Assembly: GCF_013035425.1 (NCBI RefSeq)
Contig: NZ_WQHX01000002.1
Coordinates: forward strand, 651,402-715,401
DNA length: 64,000 bases
From: Ruegeria arenilitoris
Lineage (GTDB): Bacteria > Pseudomonadota > Alphaproteobacteria > Rhodobacterales > Rhodobacteraceae
Direction: 5' to 3'
Each line of letters opens with the position of its first letter. The first letter of the stretch is position 1. The translations under genes and the position numbers were made by a program. Shown one piece after another: positions 8,701-17,075 of this stretch. The notes under the pieces were generated by a model. It saw nothing but the letters and a program-made list of their open reading frames with translations. It did no database searches and was not told the DNA's origin.

Positions 8701-10434
8701 ATGTTGATGCGGGCGGCGCAATTTTTGCCCATCCTTGGCTGGGCGCACAGCTATGGTCGGGAACAGCTTTCCAACGATCTGATGGCGGCGGTTATCGTCA
8801 CGATAATGCTGATTCCGCAGTCATTGGCCTACGCGCTGTTGGCTGGGCTCCCACCAGAAGCCGGTCTTTACGCCTCGATCGCTCCTATCATCCTTTACGC
8901 GATATTCGGTACCAGTCGCGCCTTAGCCATTGGGCCAGTTGCCGTTGTCTCACTTCTGACAGCGTCGGCGGTTGGTCAAGTCGCCGAACAGGGTTCGGCA
9001 GGCTATGCCGTCGCGGCCTTGACCCTCGCGTTCCTCTCAGGCGGGTTCTTGTTACTCTTAGGTCTATTTCGCTTGGGCTTTCTGGCTAACTTTCTGAGTC
9101 ACCCAGTTATTGCTGGCTTTATCACAGCATCCGGCATTTTGATCGCCGCCAGCCAACTGAAGCATATTTTTGGTGTGAATGCCCACGGCCATACACTGCT
9201 CGAGATCCTATTATCGCTTGCTTCCCATCTGCATGAGTTAAATTGGATCACGTTATTAATCGGCGTCAGTGCGGCGGCTTTCCTATTTTGGGCCCGTAAG
9301 GGGCTAAAGCCTGGATTGCTGCGCCTGGGTGCTTCAGGGCGTTTGGCCGACGTTCTAACCAAGGCGGGACCCGTTGCCGCTGTCGTCGCCACGACAGTCG
9401 CTGTCTGGGCTTTGAATCTAAGCAGTCAAGGTGTGAAAATCGTTGGTGAGGTCCCCCAAAGTTTGCCACCGCTTACTATGCCTGGTTTTGCGCCCGATTT
9501 GCTAGGAGCGCTCTTGGTTCCAGCAATTCTGATTTCAGTGATCGGCTTTGTCGAATCCGTATCGGTTGCCCAAACACTTGCAGCTAAGAAACGTCAACGT
9601 ATCGACCCGGATCAGGAACTTATTGGGCTTGGAGCAGCCAACATCGGTGCGGCATTCACAGGTGGGTATCCAGTCACGGGTGGGTTCGCTCGCTCGGTCG
9701 TCAATTTTGATGCCGGCGCAGAAACTCCAGCCGCGGGAGCCTTTACCGCATTTGGTCTGGCAGTTGCTTCGCTGGTCTTGACGCCGCTGGTCTATTTCCT
9801 GCCCAACGCTACTCTGGCAGCAACGATCATCGTCGCTGTTTTGAGCCTTGTGGACTTTTCAATCCTGCGCAAAACGTGGGAGTACTCGCGCGCGGACTTT
9901 ATCGCAGTTTCAGCCACCATTCTGCTTACACTGGGTCTTGGCGTTGAAATTGGCGTGGCCTCTGGTGTGGCAATTTCAGTGTTGTTGCACCTTTATAAAA
10001 CCTCGACCCCACACGTTGCTGAGGTTGGTCGCGTCCCCGGAACAGAACACTTTCGCAACATTCTACGTCATGAGGTCGAGACTAACCCGACGGTGCTAAG
10101 TCTGCGGGTGGACGAGAGCCTCTATTTCGTAAATGCCCGTTTTCTTGAGGATCTTGTATACAGTCGCATTGCCGACGGCTCAGAACTGAAGCACATCGTT
10201 TTGATGTTCTCCGCCGTTAATGAGGTGGATTATTCCGCGCTGGAAAGTTTGGAAGCGATCAATCACCGACTTAAGGATCTTGAGATTGGCCTGCATTTAT
10301 CTGAAGTTAAAGGGCCTGTAATGGACCGGTTGAAGAGGTCTCATTTCATCGACGATTTAAACGGCCAAGTGTTTCTGTCACAGCAGAATGCATGGAACGC
10401 GTTGTCAGGGGTAACAACGTCTAGGGATGCGTAG
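8701..10434 (+). CDS. SulP/SLC26-family inorganic anion transporter
   Basis: A 577-residue protein: an N-terminal membrane domain of some 10-14 helices (about residues 20-430), with the SulP signature segment PQSLAYALLAGLPPEAGLYA near the N-terminus, followed by a cytoplasmic STAS domain (about 450-560). Length is normal. SulP proteins carry sulfate, bicarbonate or other anions by symport or exchange; as last gene of a sulfide/persulfide cluster the likely task is export of sulfite/sulfate or uptake of sulfate, which is inference. The ATG at 8701 follows the DUF442 stop by six bases; an ATG at 8707 is an alternative. Confidence 0.88.
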   Translation: MLMRAAQFLPILGWAHSYGREQLSNDLMAAVIVTIMLIPQSLAYALLAGLPPEAGLYASIAPIILYAIFGTSRALAIGPVAVVSLLTASAVGQVAEQGSAGYAVAALTLAFLSGGFLLLLGLFRLGFLANFLSHPVIAGFITASGILIAASQLKHIFGVNAHGHTLLEILLSLASHLHELNWITLLIGVSAAAFLFWARKGLKPGLLRLGASGRLADVLTKAGPVAAVVATTVAVWALNLSSQGVKIVGEVPQSLPPLTMPGFAPDLLGALLVPAILISVIGFVESVSVAQTLAAKKRQRIDPDQELIGLGAANIGAAFTGGYPVTGGFARSVVNFDAGAETPAAGAFTAFGLAVASLVLTPLVYFLPNATLAATIIVAVLSLVDFSILRKTWEYSRADFIAVSATILLTLGLGVEIGVASGVAISVLLHLYKTSTPHVAEVGRVPGTEHFRNILRHEVETNPTVLSLRVDESLYFVNARFLEDLVYSRIADGSELKHIVLMFSAVNEVDYSALESLEAINHRLKDLEIGLHLSEVKGPVMDRLKRSHFIDDLNGQVFLSQQNAWNALSGVTTSRDA

Positions 10435-10639
10435 ACGTAGAAAAAAGACCTCTCCTAAGCCCACCAAGCCAATTGCCGTGATCTTTGAACGAATGCAGGT
10501 TCAATCAAAGTGCAGGGATGGCAGAGTGAGGGCTTGAGGAACTGGCAACTGTTAACCCTGTGCATTTTACCTGTAAGGAGGCAGTGCAAGTATGGGGCGA
10601 ACGGCACACTTAACCCAAGTTCTTCTCTTCCCTGTGCGG

Positions 10640-11101
10640 TCAGTTCTTTTTGTCTTTCAGCACGGCAGTCAGAATGGGCAACAGAAGCGTCGACAGTGAC
10701 CCTAAGGGATTTGATCCTAAGTTCTTCAGCGCCATGACAATGTCGCGCGCTTCGTCAGCCATACCTTCAAGGTCCGCCTCGATATCTGCAATCGCCATGT
10801 CCCGCACTTCAACAGCCGGAGCGATTTCCTCTTCCACACTGGTGCGCTTGGCGGTCAACGCCAAAAAAAACGCCAACAACAAATTGGCTACGGCAAGCAC
10901 GGCTGCAGATCCGGCAAACGGCAACCATGTTTTCAAGACGAAATACATGGAGATGTTCAACAGCACCAATCCGGCCATCGCGGCAATACCTGCTAAGGCA
11001 AGCATCACGGTTTGCTGTTGTACCACAGCCAAACGACGGCGGGTAATCAGGCGCTCGGTCCGATAAATCGTGGTAAGGTTCCTACTAATCCGGTTCATCA
11101 T
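10640..11101 (-). CDS. Phage-holin-family (YqjE-like) membrane protein
   Basis: A 153-residue protein with two hydrophobic helices (about residues 32-54 and 62-82) between a basic N-terminus and an acidic C-terminal helical region. The layout matches the holin superfamily III/Actinobacterial holin-X family (PF07332), to which E. coli YqjE belongs; despite the name these are chromosomal housekeeping proteins and not phage genes. It begins six bases after the DUF883-like gene, the same order as yqjD-yqjE in E. coli, so the two probably work together at the membrane. The YqjE name is by arrangement and topology, so moderate confidence. Confidence 0.65.
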   Translation of the reverse strand: MMNRISRNLTTIYRTERLITRRRLAVVQQQTVMLALAGIAAMAGLVLLNISMYFVLKTWLPFAGSAAVLAVANLLLAFFLALTAKRTSVEEEIAPAVEVRDMAIADIEADLEGMADEARDIVMALKNLGSNPLGSLSTLLLPILTAVLKDKKN

Positions 11102-11107
11102 TTTTCC

Positions 11108-11395
11108 CTATCTTTGTGCCCTGCCAACAGCGTATCCCAATGCGAACGCTGCAAGAATAACGGTGATTGGGTAGTCCTTTTGCAAACGGCCGATTTCCTC
11201 GACCAACGCCTCTCCAACATTCTCGACTTTGCTCAGGTCTATTCCTCTTTCGGCCAGAAGCTTATGAATGTCATCCGCTGACCCGTCTTGTTTTTTTGCA
11301 TTAGTCTCGGTAGCTTGTTCTGTCTTGGATTCCAGTTCTGCATTTCGTGCCCGGAGTCTCTTCAGTTCAGTTTCAAGTTCAGCCTTCGAAGTCAT
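11108..11395 (-). CDS. DUF883/YqjD-like tail-anchored small protein
   Basis: A 95-residue protein: a charged coiled-coil N-terminus (about residues 3-30), a soluble helical middle, and a single C-terminal hydrophobic helix followed by GRAQR. This is the topology of ElaB/YqjD/DUF883 proteins, which in E. coli are inner-membrane-anchored and associate with stationary-phase ribosomes. The short downstream gap to a YqjE-like gene supports the parallel. An upstream palindrome at 11469-11486 may be an operator. Family membership is inferred from topology and context because the sequence itself is not strongly conserved. Confidence 0.6.
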   Translation of the reverse strand: MTSKAELETELKRLRARNAELESKTEQATETNAKKQDGSADDIHKLLAERGIDLSKVENVGEALVEEIGRLQKDYPITVILAAFALGYAVGRAQR

Positions 11396-11447
11396 GACTT
11401 GGCGGTCCCTTGGTTTCAGGTTGGGAATTCGTGAACATTAACTCACA

Positions 11448-11461
11448 TGTCCAAAAGGACA
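11448..11461. repeat. Short inverted repeat TGTCC-AAAA-GGACA
   Basis: A perfect five-base palindrome with a four-base loop, 53 bases upstream of the YqjD-like start. It may be an operator half of the regulatory region or chance. Confidence 0.3.
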
Positions 11462-11468
11462 GAAGACA

Positions 11469-11486
11469 TTTGTGATATTTCACAAA
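11469..11486. promoter_or_regulatory. Crp/Fnr-type palindrome TTTGTGA-TATT-TCACAAA
   Basis: A perfect seven-base inverted repeat with a four-base spacer, 74 bases upstream of the YqjD-like gene. Half-sites equal the Crp core TGTGA, with FNR-type spacing; binding by a Crp/Fnr-family regulator is plausible but unproven. Confidence 0.4.
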
Positions 11487-12387
11487 GAATAATTAGGGCT
11501 GTTTTTTGCCGCTGTAACACAATGGTTGCGAAAATGAACGTAGCCTAAATTTGGACACACACTTTGCACGCAAAACAGTGGTTCATAACGTTTAGGTTTC
11601 TGATTTTAAATCCTAAAATAACCGCGACCCAAGAAGAAGTGCTAATCAATCTTGACAAGAAAACCCATCGAAATTCCGTCGACGCTCGACGTCTAAGTCA
11701 GTAGAGGGGTTGTTATTGGTACGTCCCTCACCATAGCTGATGAATTATAGGTATCGACCGACAGCGATCCATGAACGAACGGCTGCAGGTAGCTTCCAAT
11801 AAACCCGCCGGCAATGCCGCGCTATTTCCGGATTAGCATTCCCACTTCGAGACCTGGCTCTTCGAAATGTTCCAACCCCGCCTTAGCACAGGTACAAATT
11901 CGGCCCTCTCCGTCGTGCGCCCATATTACGCTTTAGGTAGAGTAGCCGACCAAAACATTGACAGGTTCAATCCTGCTCTATCCTCTCCCAACCGCGTGCA
12001 AAGCTGAGTAAGGAAAATGTCTAATACAAACGGAATATTGCGCCACGCATCGACAACTTTATTCCTTTTGTAAATTTGACCCATGCGCGGAAGCTAAAAA
12101 CATTGTTCACCTTGTTAACAAGCCTTGCAAAGTTTCCATACAACGAGACAGTGGTTCAAAAATCGCCTGCCATTTAAGCGGAGAAGAGCATCGAGGGATT
12201 ACAATCAAATGCAAGTTTGGACTCGTAACAGACGAACGATGCTTTCTTTTGAATAGCCGCTTTGCCCGAAACGGGACACAACGCAGCGCTAATTTTCTCG
12301 CCCAAGCGTAAGTTCTTGAAAAACTAATCGGCGATGGGTCAAATTCAGGAACAAAGCAAACTAACGTACCAAACCACGAGGCTAGGA
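11487..12387. other. Long stretch without a supported gene
   Basis: About 900 bases between the YqjD-like gene and the phospholipase D gene. All frames are broken by stops every few dozen codons; I see no remnant of a recognisable family, no tRNA fold and no strong terminator. It should contain two divergent promoters. Confidence 0.5.
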
Positions 12388-13929
12388 ATGCGGCTGATCA
12401 AGATTTTTTTGATTTTGGTGGCGGTGATCGCAGTTGCCATATTCGGGTTAAGGTTGGCATTCCCTCTTCCCAAAGAAAACTTTTCCGAACGAACACTGAA
12501 ACAAGATCCCGATTGGACCGGTCCCTTGGGGGCGACTATTCAAAATGCGCTTGAACGGAACCCCGGGCTTGACGGGGTACGACCGTTAGGTAACGGGCGC
12601 GCAGCCTTTGCGGCAAGAGCAATCCTTGCGAGAGAGGCAGTCTCGTCAATCGATGCGCAATACTACATTTGGCAAGACGATGTAACAGGCCTGATGTTAC
12701 TAGACGAGCTGAGATCAGCCGCAGAACGCGGTGTGCAGATTAGATTGCTGGTCGATGACAACGGCATATCTGGGTTGGATGATTTGCTTGCTGAGTTAGA
12801 TGCACTGCCGACTGCCAATGTACGCATATTCAATCCGTTTACACTCAGGCGGCCCAAGCTCCTGTCTTACGCATTTGATTTCAGCCGCCTTAATAGGCGC
12901 ATGCACAACAAGTCAATGACAGTAGACGGCGTTGCCACGATTGTCGGAGGTCGTAACATAGGGGATATTTACTTCGACTACGGAGCAGGAACTCATTACC
13001 TTGATGTAGATGCGATAGCAATTGGCCCGATTGTGGACGAAGTTTCACAATCCTTCGATTCCTACTGGAACAGTGCTTCATCTTATGATGCAGACCTTTT
13101 TTTGAGTGTTCCAAAAGGGCAAAACCTTCAAGCCAGAGCAGAATCTGCGCGCCAGACTGCCGCTGGGGCTGGTTATCAGAAAGCGATCACCGAGAACGAA
13201 CTGGCTGATCGAATAGCGGCACACGACCTTAAATTCGAGTGGAGCGAAGTCACTCTTTTTGTCGATGATCCGGCAAAAGGCTTGGGCGAAGTCAAAAGCG
13301 AAAACTTAATCGTTGAGCAATTGATTGATTTCGCCAATGGTTCTCAAACCTCACTTGACCTGGTGTCAGCATATTTTATTCCCGGTGAAAGAGGCGCCAA
13401 CGTTCTGGAAGAATTAGCCCGATCAGGTGTGAAAGTTCGAGTTTTGACCAACTCACTGGACGCTACAGACGTAATGCCAGTCCACGCCGCTTACATGCGG
13501 TATAGGGGCGATCTGCTGAAAAGCGGTGTGGAATTGTTGGAGCTTCGAGCTTTAAGGCAGGAACATCGTGACCGGAGCCTGCCAGAGATATTAGCGGGCT
13601 CAGCGTCGGGTTTGCACGCGAAAGTCTTTGGATCGGATGGCCAAAGGGTCTTTATTGGCTCGTATAATCTCGATCCCAGATCGGCACGTCTCAATACTGA
13701 AATGGGACTGTTGGTCGAAAGCCCTGCGATTGCAGCGTCGCTTGCTTCGCAATTGAACAAACCCGACTTTGCGTATCGCGTTGAACTCGACAACGATGGT
13801 CAGATGATCTGGATGCAAGAAGAAAAAGACGGGACAGTTATCGTTCACGCCACAGACCCAGAAACTAATGGCGTCCAGCGCGCGCTCACAGCTGTCGTTC
13901 GTTGGCTGCCAGTCGAATGGATGCTGTAA
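12388..13929 (+). CDS. Phospholipase D-family protein, cardiolipin-synthase-like (ClsC type)
   Basis: A protein of about 513 residues with an N-terminal hydrophobic signal anchor (MRLIKIFLILVAVIAVAIFG) and two PLD half-domains. HKD motif one is HNKSMTVDG with GGRNIGDIYF behind it; motif two is HAKVFGSDG with GSYNLDPRSARLNTE. Both have the full HxKxxxxD pattern, so the active site should be complete. The domain order and the GGRN...GSxNLDPRS pair resemble ClsC, which makes cardiolipin from phosphatidylglycerol and phosphatidylethanolamine. An open frame begins at 12334, but ATG 12388 has GAGG at a good distance and starts the membrane anchor. It stands alone. Confidence 0.82.
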   Translation: MRLIKIFLILVAVIAVAIFGLRLAFPLPKENFSERTLKQDPDWTGPLGATIQNALERNPGLDGVRPLGNGRAAFAARAILAREAVSSIDAQYYIWQDDVTGLMLLDELRSAAERGVQIRLLVDDNGISGLDDLLAELDALPTANVRIFNPFTLRRPKLLSYAFDFSRLNRRMHNKSMTVDGVATIVGGRNIGDIYFDYGAGTHYLDVDAIAIGPIVDEVSQSFDSYWNSASSYDADLFLSVPKGQNLQARAESARQTAAGAGYQKAITENELADRIAAHDLKFEWSEVTLFVDDPAKGLGEVKSENLIVEQLIDFANGSQTSLDLVSAYFIPGERGANVLEELARSGVKVRVLTNSLDATDVMPVHAAYMRYRGDLLKSGVELLELRALRQEHRDRSLPEILAGSASGLHAKVFGSDGQRVFIGSYNLDPRSARLNTEMGLLVESPAIAASLASQLNKPDFAYRVELDNDGQMIWMQEEKDGTVIVHATDPETNGVQRALTAVVRWLPVEWML

Positions 13930-14204
13930 CGGGTCGCCGATTCCAATATTTAACATCTCATTCGCCCACCTTATCGACATGTGAGCTCATTGATTATTGC
14001 AATCGTTGCCAAATCTGCTGCACCACTAAAGTTTCTGTATTGTACTTTACAAAAGAAAACCATTCGCAAAGCCAAGCGAAGTTAAACCGATCCCTTAATC
14101 TTTGTTTCTAAACATTAAATTGTCTCACTGTGCGTCCGCGACTGTTCAAAATAGCCCGCTGGCTTTACTCAATCAACCGACTGCCCTGAACCCAGATTAA
14201 TCGC

Positions 14205-15092
14205 CTATTTGGGAACGGCCTTTAGGTAAGCGGCAATTGCCAATCGATCACTATCGGTGAGCCGCGATGTGTTCTCGATGACTTCCACCATTTCTCCACC
14301 GGCGCTATCGTAGTCCGGGGTGAAGCCCGATTTCAGATATTCTGCGATGTCGGCTTCGGACCAATCAAGCTGGTTAGTGGTCAAGCCGGGAATTCGACCT
14401 TTTCCATTGGGATTTGGCGCACCTGCCAGCCAAAGATCACGCTTCAAACCACCTAAACTGTTACGTGGTGTATGACATTCAGCGCAGTGGCCCAGCGCCT
14501 CAACCAAGTATCTACCTCGCTGTTCTTGATCGTTCAGATCTTCTTGAACTACCCAACCGGGTTTCAAATACAGAAATTTCCATCCTCCCAAGCTGCGCCG
14601 AATATTGAAGGGAAAGCCAATCTCGTGCGGGTCGCTCTCGGTGGCGACAGCTGGAAGTGTGTTCAAAAAAGCATGAAGCGAAACAATGTCTTCGGCGGTC
14701 ATGTTGGTGTATGAGGTATACGGAAAGGCCGGATAATAATGTTCCATCTTAGGACCCGTGCCATGGATTAGCGCATTTGCCAAATCCAGCGCGGACCAGG
14801 AACCGATCCCAGCCTCAGGATCGCTGGAAATGTTAGGCGCTACAAATGTACCGAAATCCGTCTGAAACCGGCGACCGCCGGTTAGTACAAGCTTTTCATC
14901 CCCGCTGGCGTCTGGCGCCGAGTGGCAAGATGCGCATCCTGCCGCATAGAAAACCGACTCACCTCTCGTAAGGTCTGGCGAGATTCCGGCTAGTTGCGCC
15001 TCGTCTACTCTCTGTGGTCGGGTTAGCATCAAACCAGTCAACCCAACCACAGTAACAACGCCTGCAGCGAAAAGAAGAATTCGCCGCGCCAT
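14205..15092 (-). CDS. Diheme c-type cytochrome
   Basis: A 295-residue exported cytochrome. An N-terminal hydrophobic segment (residues 5-24) serves as signal or anchor. Two CxxCH sites, CASCH near residue 53 and CAECH near residue 203, define two cytochrome c domains; likely axial methionines lie in the domain tails. The pattern resembles the diheme electron-accepting subunits of membrane-bound dehydrogenases, but no dehydrogenase subunit is adjacent. It starts ten bases after the cytochrome c-prime gene, so the two are one operon, and may pass electrons from a periplasmic donor to the respiratory chain. Confidence 0.85.
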   Translation of the reverse strand: MARRILLFAAGVVTVVGLTGLMLTRPQRVDEAQLAGISPDLTRGESVFYAAGCASCHSAPDASGDEKLVLTGGRRFQTDFGTFVAPNISSDPEAGIGSWSALDLANALIHGTGPKMEHYYPAFPYTSYTNMTAEDIVSLHAFLNTLPAVATESDPHEIGFPFNIRRSLGGWKFLYLKPGWVVQEDLNDQEQRGRYLVEALGHCAECHTPRNSLGGLKRDLWLAGAPNPNGKGRIPGLTTNQLDWSEADIAEYLKSGFTPDYDSAGGEMVEVIENTSRLTDSDRLAIAAYLKAVPK

Positions 15093-15102
15093 CAGCGCCT
15101 CA

Positions 15103-15570
15103 TTATTCTTTTGGCGCTCTGTAAGCTTTGTGACATGCCGAGCAGGCTCCGCCTAGATCACCCATCGCTGCCTTTAACGCTTCGACATCTTGTCCTGCTG
15201 CGGTTTGCATGGCAACAGCGGCGTCGGCCATCGCCTGCCCCTTGGCACCAACATCCGCGAAGTTCTCCCAGATAGCAGGCAAAGCGCGCGAGGAAGGGTC
15301 TGACGCATTGTCGGAACCGGCAGGCCACATCGCGGATTGATCGATCTGGGTCAGAACGACCAAATTATTCGCGGCTCGGGTTGCCGCTTCGGCATCATAT
15401 TCCACGTCTCCCTTGGCCATGCCGCCGAGCGCACCAAGGTTGAAGGCATAAAGTTGCATTATCGAAGTCCGAGCTTTGACAGCTGGGTTTTCACTTTCAT
15501 GGGCAATGGCTGTTCCAATCACGGCTACTGACAAAAGACCTGCCGTGAAGATTGAGAACTTCTTCATCAT
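15103..15570 (-). CDS. Cytochrome c-prime (class II cytochrome c)
   Basis: A 155-residue periplasmic protein with a signal peptide (MMKKFSIFTAGLLSVAVIGTAIA, cleavage near AIAHE) and a single C-terminal heme site CSACHKAYR, the hallmark of four-helix class II cytochromes. The frame is open to 15594 but the start ATG 15570 has GGGAGA six bases upstream. Cytochromes c-prime bind NO and are linked to nitric oxide protection or to electron transfer with the neighbouring diheme cytochrome. A LysR regulator is divergent, 86 bases away, and probably controls the pair. Confidence 0.85.
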   Translation of the reverse strand: MMKKFSIFTAGLLSVAVIGTAIAHESENPAVKARTSIMQLYAFNLGALGGMAKGDVEYDAEAATRAANNLVVLTQIDQSAMWPAGSDNASDPSSRALPAIWENFADVGAKGQAMADAAVAMQTAAGQDVEALKAAMGDLGGACSACHKAYRAPKE

Positions 15571-15656
15571 GATGTGTCTCCCTGTTGAATACATAGAATT
15601 CTAGCTTGAACGAATTTTCTTGTAATTGTTTGTTATTCGGCGTCAGTTGTCAATTT

Positions 15657-16505
15657 ATGAACAGCCAAAACTGGGATGATATTCGATACGCGCTTGCCGT
15701 GAACAAATACGGTTCTTTGAATGCTGCTGCGACGGCCTTGGGCGTCACGCATGCCACAGTTCTTCGCAGGGTTGCTGCATTCGAAGAGCGCAATGGTTGC
15801 GTGATATTTCAGAAGAACCCGTCAGGATATTCCGCGCTGCCTGAGGCTAGAACAATTCTGTCAGCGATGGAAAGTGTTGAAGATGCGGTACTTTCTGTAG
15901 AGCGTGCAATTGTAGGAGCAAACCAGTCACCAGTGGGCCAAGTACGTATTGCGTCCACTGACAGCCTCTGTCAACTCGTGCTGCCCAAGGTAATAAGCGA
16001 TATTTCTGCGCTTTATCCCGGTCTGGAATTGACACTGTTGAGCGGAAATAGCCACCATGATTTGTCAAGATTGACTGCGGATATCGCAGTGCGTCCGTCG
16101 GTTCAACTTGGGGAAGGTCTGGTTGGAGAGCGCTCGGGAACATTGTCGTTTGGAGTTTATGATGACGGTTATCCAAATCGAAAATGGATGAAGCTTGATG
16201 GGGCGTTGAGCCGCTCGCTTCCAGCTAAATGGCTGGCGGAGCACGTCGATGCTGACGAAATAACCACCGGGGCAGACAGTTTTTTGGTTCTTCAGCAGAT
16301 GGCTGCTAAGGGAGTGGGCAAAACGTTTCTGCCCGCATTCATTGGCGACGCGGACCCCCGACTTCAAAGAACAAAGAACGTAGAACCCAAAATCGAGGTG
16401 CCACTCTGGGTCGCGACATTAGAAGAAATCGCGCATACACCCAGATTTGCCGTCGTACAACGGGCTTTGGTGGAACGCATATCTTTGCTTCACCTTGAAA
16501 CCTGA
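15657..16505 (+). CDS. LysR-family transcriptional regulator
   Basis: A 282-residue LysR regulator: an N-terminal helix-turn-helix (about residues 5-62; GSLNAAATALGVTHATVLRRV) and a substrate-binding-like effector domain (about 90-280). The frame is open from 15606, but the family start is MNSQNWDDIRYAL at ATG 15657. It is divergent from the cytochrome c-prime/diheme cytochrome operon, the usual position of a LysR regulator relative to its target. The effector is unknown. There is no strong Shine-Dalgarno, so translation may be weak. Confidence 0.83.
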   Translation: MNSQNWDDIRYALAVNKYGSLNAAATALGVTHATVLRRVAAFEERNGCVIFQKNPSGYSALPEARTILSAMESVEDAVLSVERAIVGANQSPVGQVRIASTDSLCQLVLPKVISDISALYPGLELTLLSGNSHHDLSRLTADIAVRPSVQLGEGLVGERSGTLSFGVYDDGYPNRKWMKLDGALSRSLPAKWLAEHVDADEITTGADSFLVLQQMAAKGVGKTFLPAFIGDADPRLQRTKNVEPKIEVPLWVATLEEIAHTPRFAVVQRALVERISLLHLET

Positions 16506-16556
16506 CTTTAGGCGTTCTTCCGCAACTCGGAAAAGCAACGTAGATTGGACACTTTT

Positions 16557-16877
16557 CTAACCGCACTCGGTCAGACTGTTCGCTGCGATCCAGCCGAAGG
16601 TGCCGCTTTGCCAAATATTAGCTTGGGTTTTGTCGTGCCGAACCCATGTCCAGCCTTCGGCTTGAGCAGGCGCCAAACTCTGATCCGGAAATAGAACCAA
16701 ATCGCCGACTGGTATCTTTCTTAGAACCTCAGATGTTGCAACAGGAAACGCGAAAAGATCAATAACTTCAACTGCAGCGGCATTTGAAGAAACAGTGCAG
16801 GCCACAGTTGCACCTGCGGCCAACGGCGTGGAACACAGAAAAACCAAGCCAATTAAACCCAGTGAACGCGAAACCAT
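16557..16877 (-). CDS. Exported small protein with SH3-like domain
   Basis: A 106-residue protein with a clear signal peptide (MVSRSLGLIGLVFLCSTPLAAGA) and a short beta-rich domain ending in GWIAANSLTECG, which is the pattern of bacterial SH3-like domains (a VxxGDxVxxxP strand, then W-x-(W/V) and G-W-(V/I)). Such domains bind peptides or cell-wall material. The two cysteines in the mature part may form a disulfide. The frame is open to 16928, but ATG 16877 has GGAGAGG four bases upstream. It is convergent with the LysR gene and not obviously linked to its neighbours. Confidence 0.65.
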   Translation of the reverse strand: MVSRSLGLIGLVFLCSTPLAAGATVACTVSSNAAAVEVIDLFAFPVATSEVLRKIPVGDLVLFPDQSLAPAQAEGWTWVRHDKTQANIWQSGTFGWIAANSLTECG

Positions 16878-17075
16878 GCTGCCTCTCCACGCGCTTTTGG
16901 TAAGTGCCTGCCTAATTGCCAGTGACAACGTCAGGTTAGCGGGTGCCTGACCAATGTTAAAGCGGGATGACAGTGATTAGTTTTTCTTTGACTGTCCAAA
17001 GTGCTTGACCACATATCGCCCCGTAAGTTGTCGGGTGCCCGTACCATACGAAAAATTGGGATTGTATTTCCAGGC

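Noticed and set aside
10640..11101. Phage holin indicating a prophage
   Set aside because: The holin-X family is chromosomal and no phage gene is nearby.
11960..11995. T-arm-like GGTTCAATCC suggesting a tRNA
   Set aside because: The flanking stem does not pair and no acceptor, D or anticodon arm can be drawn.
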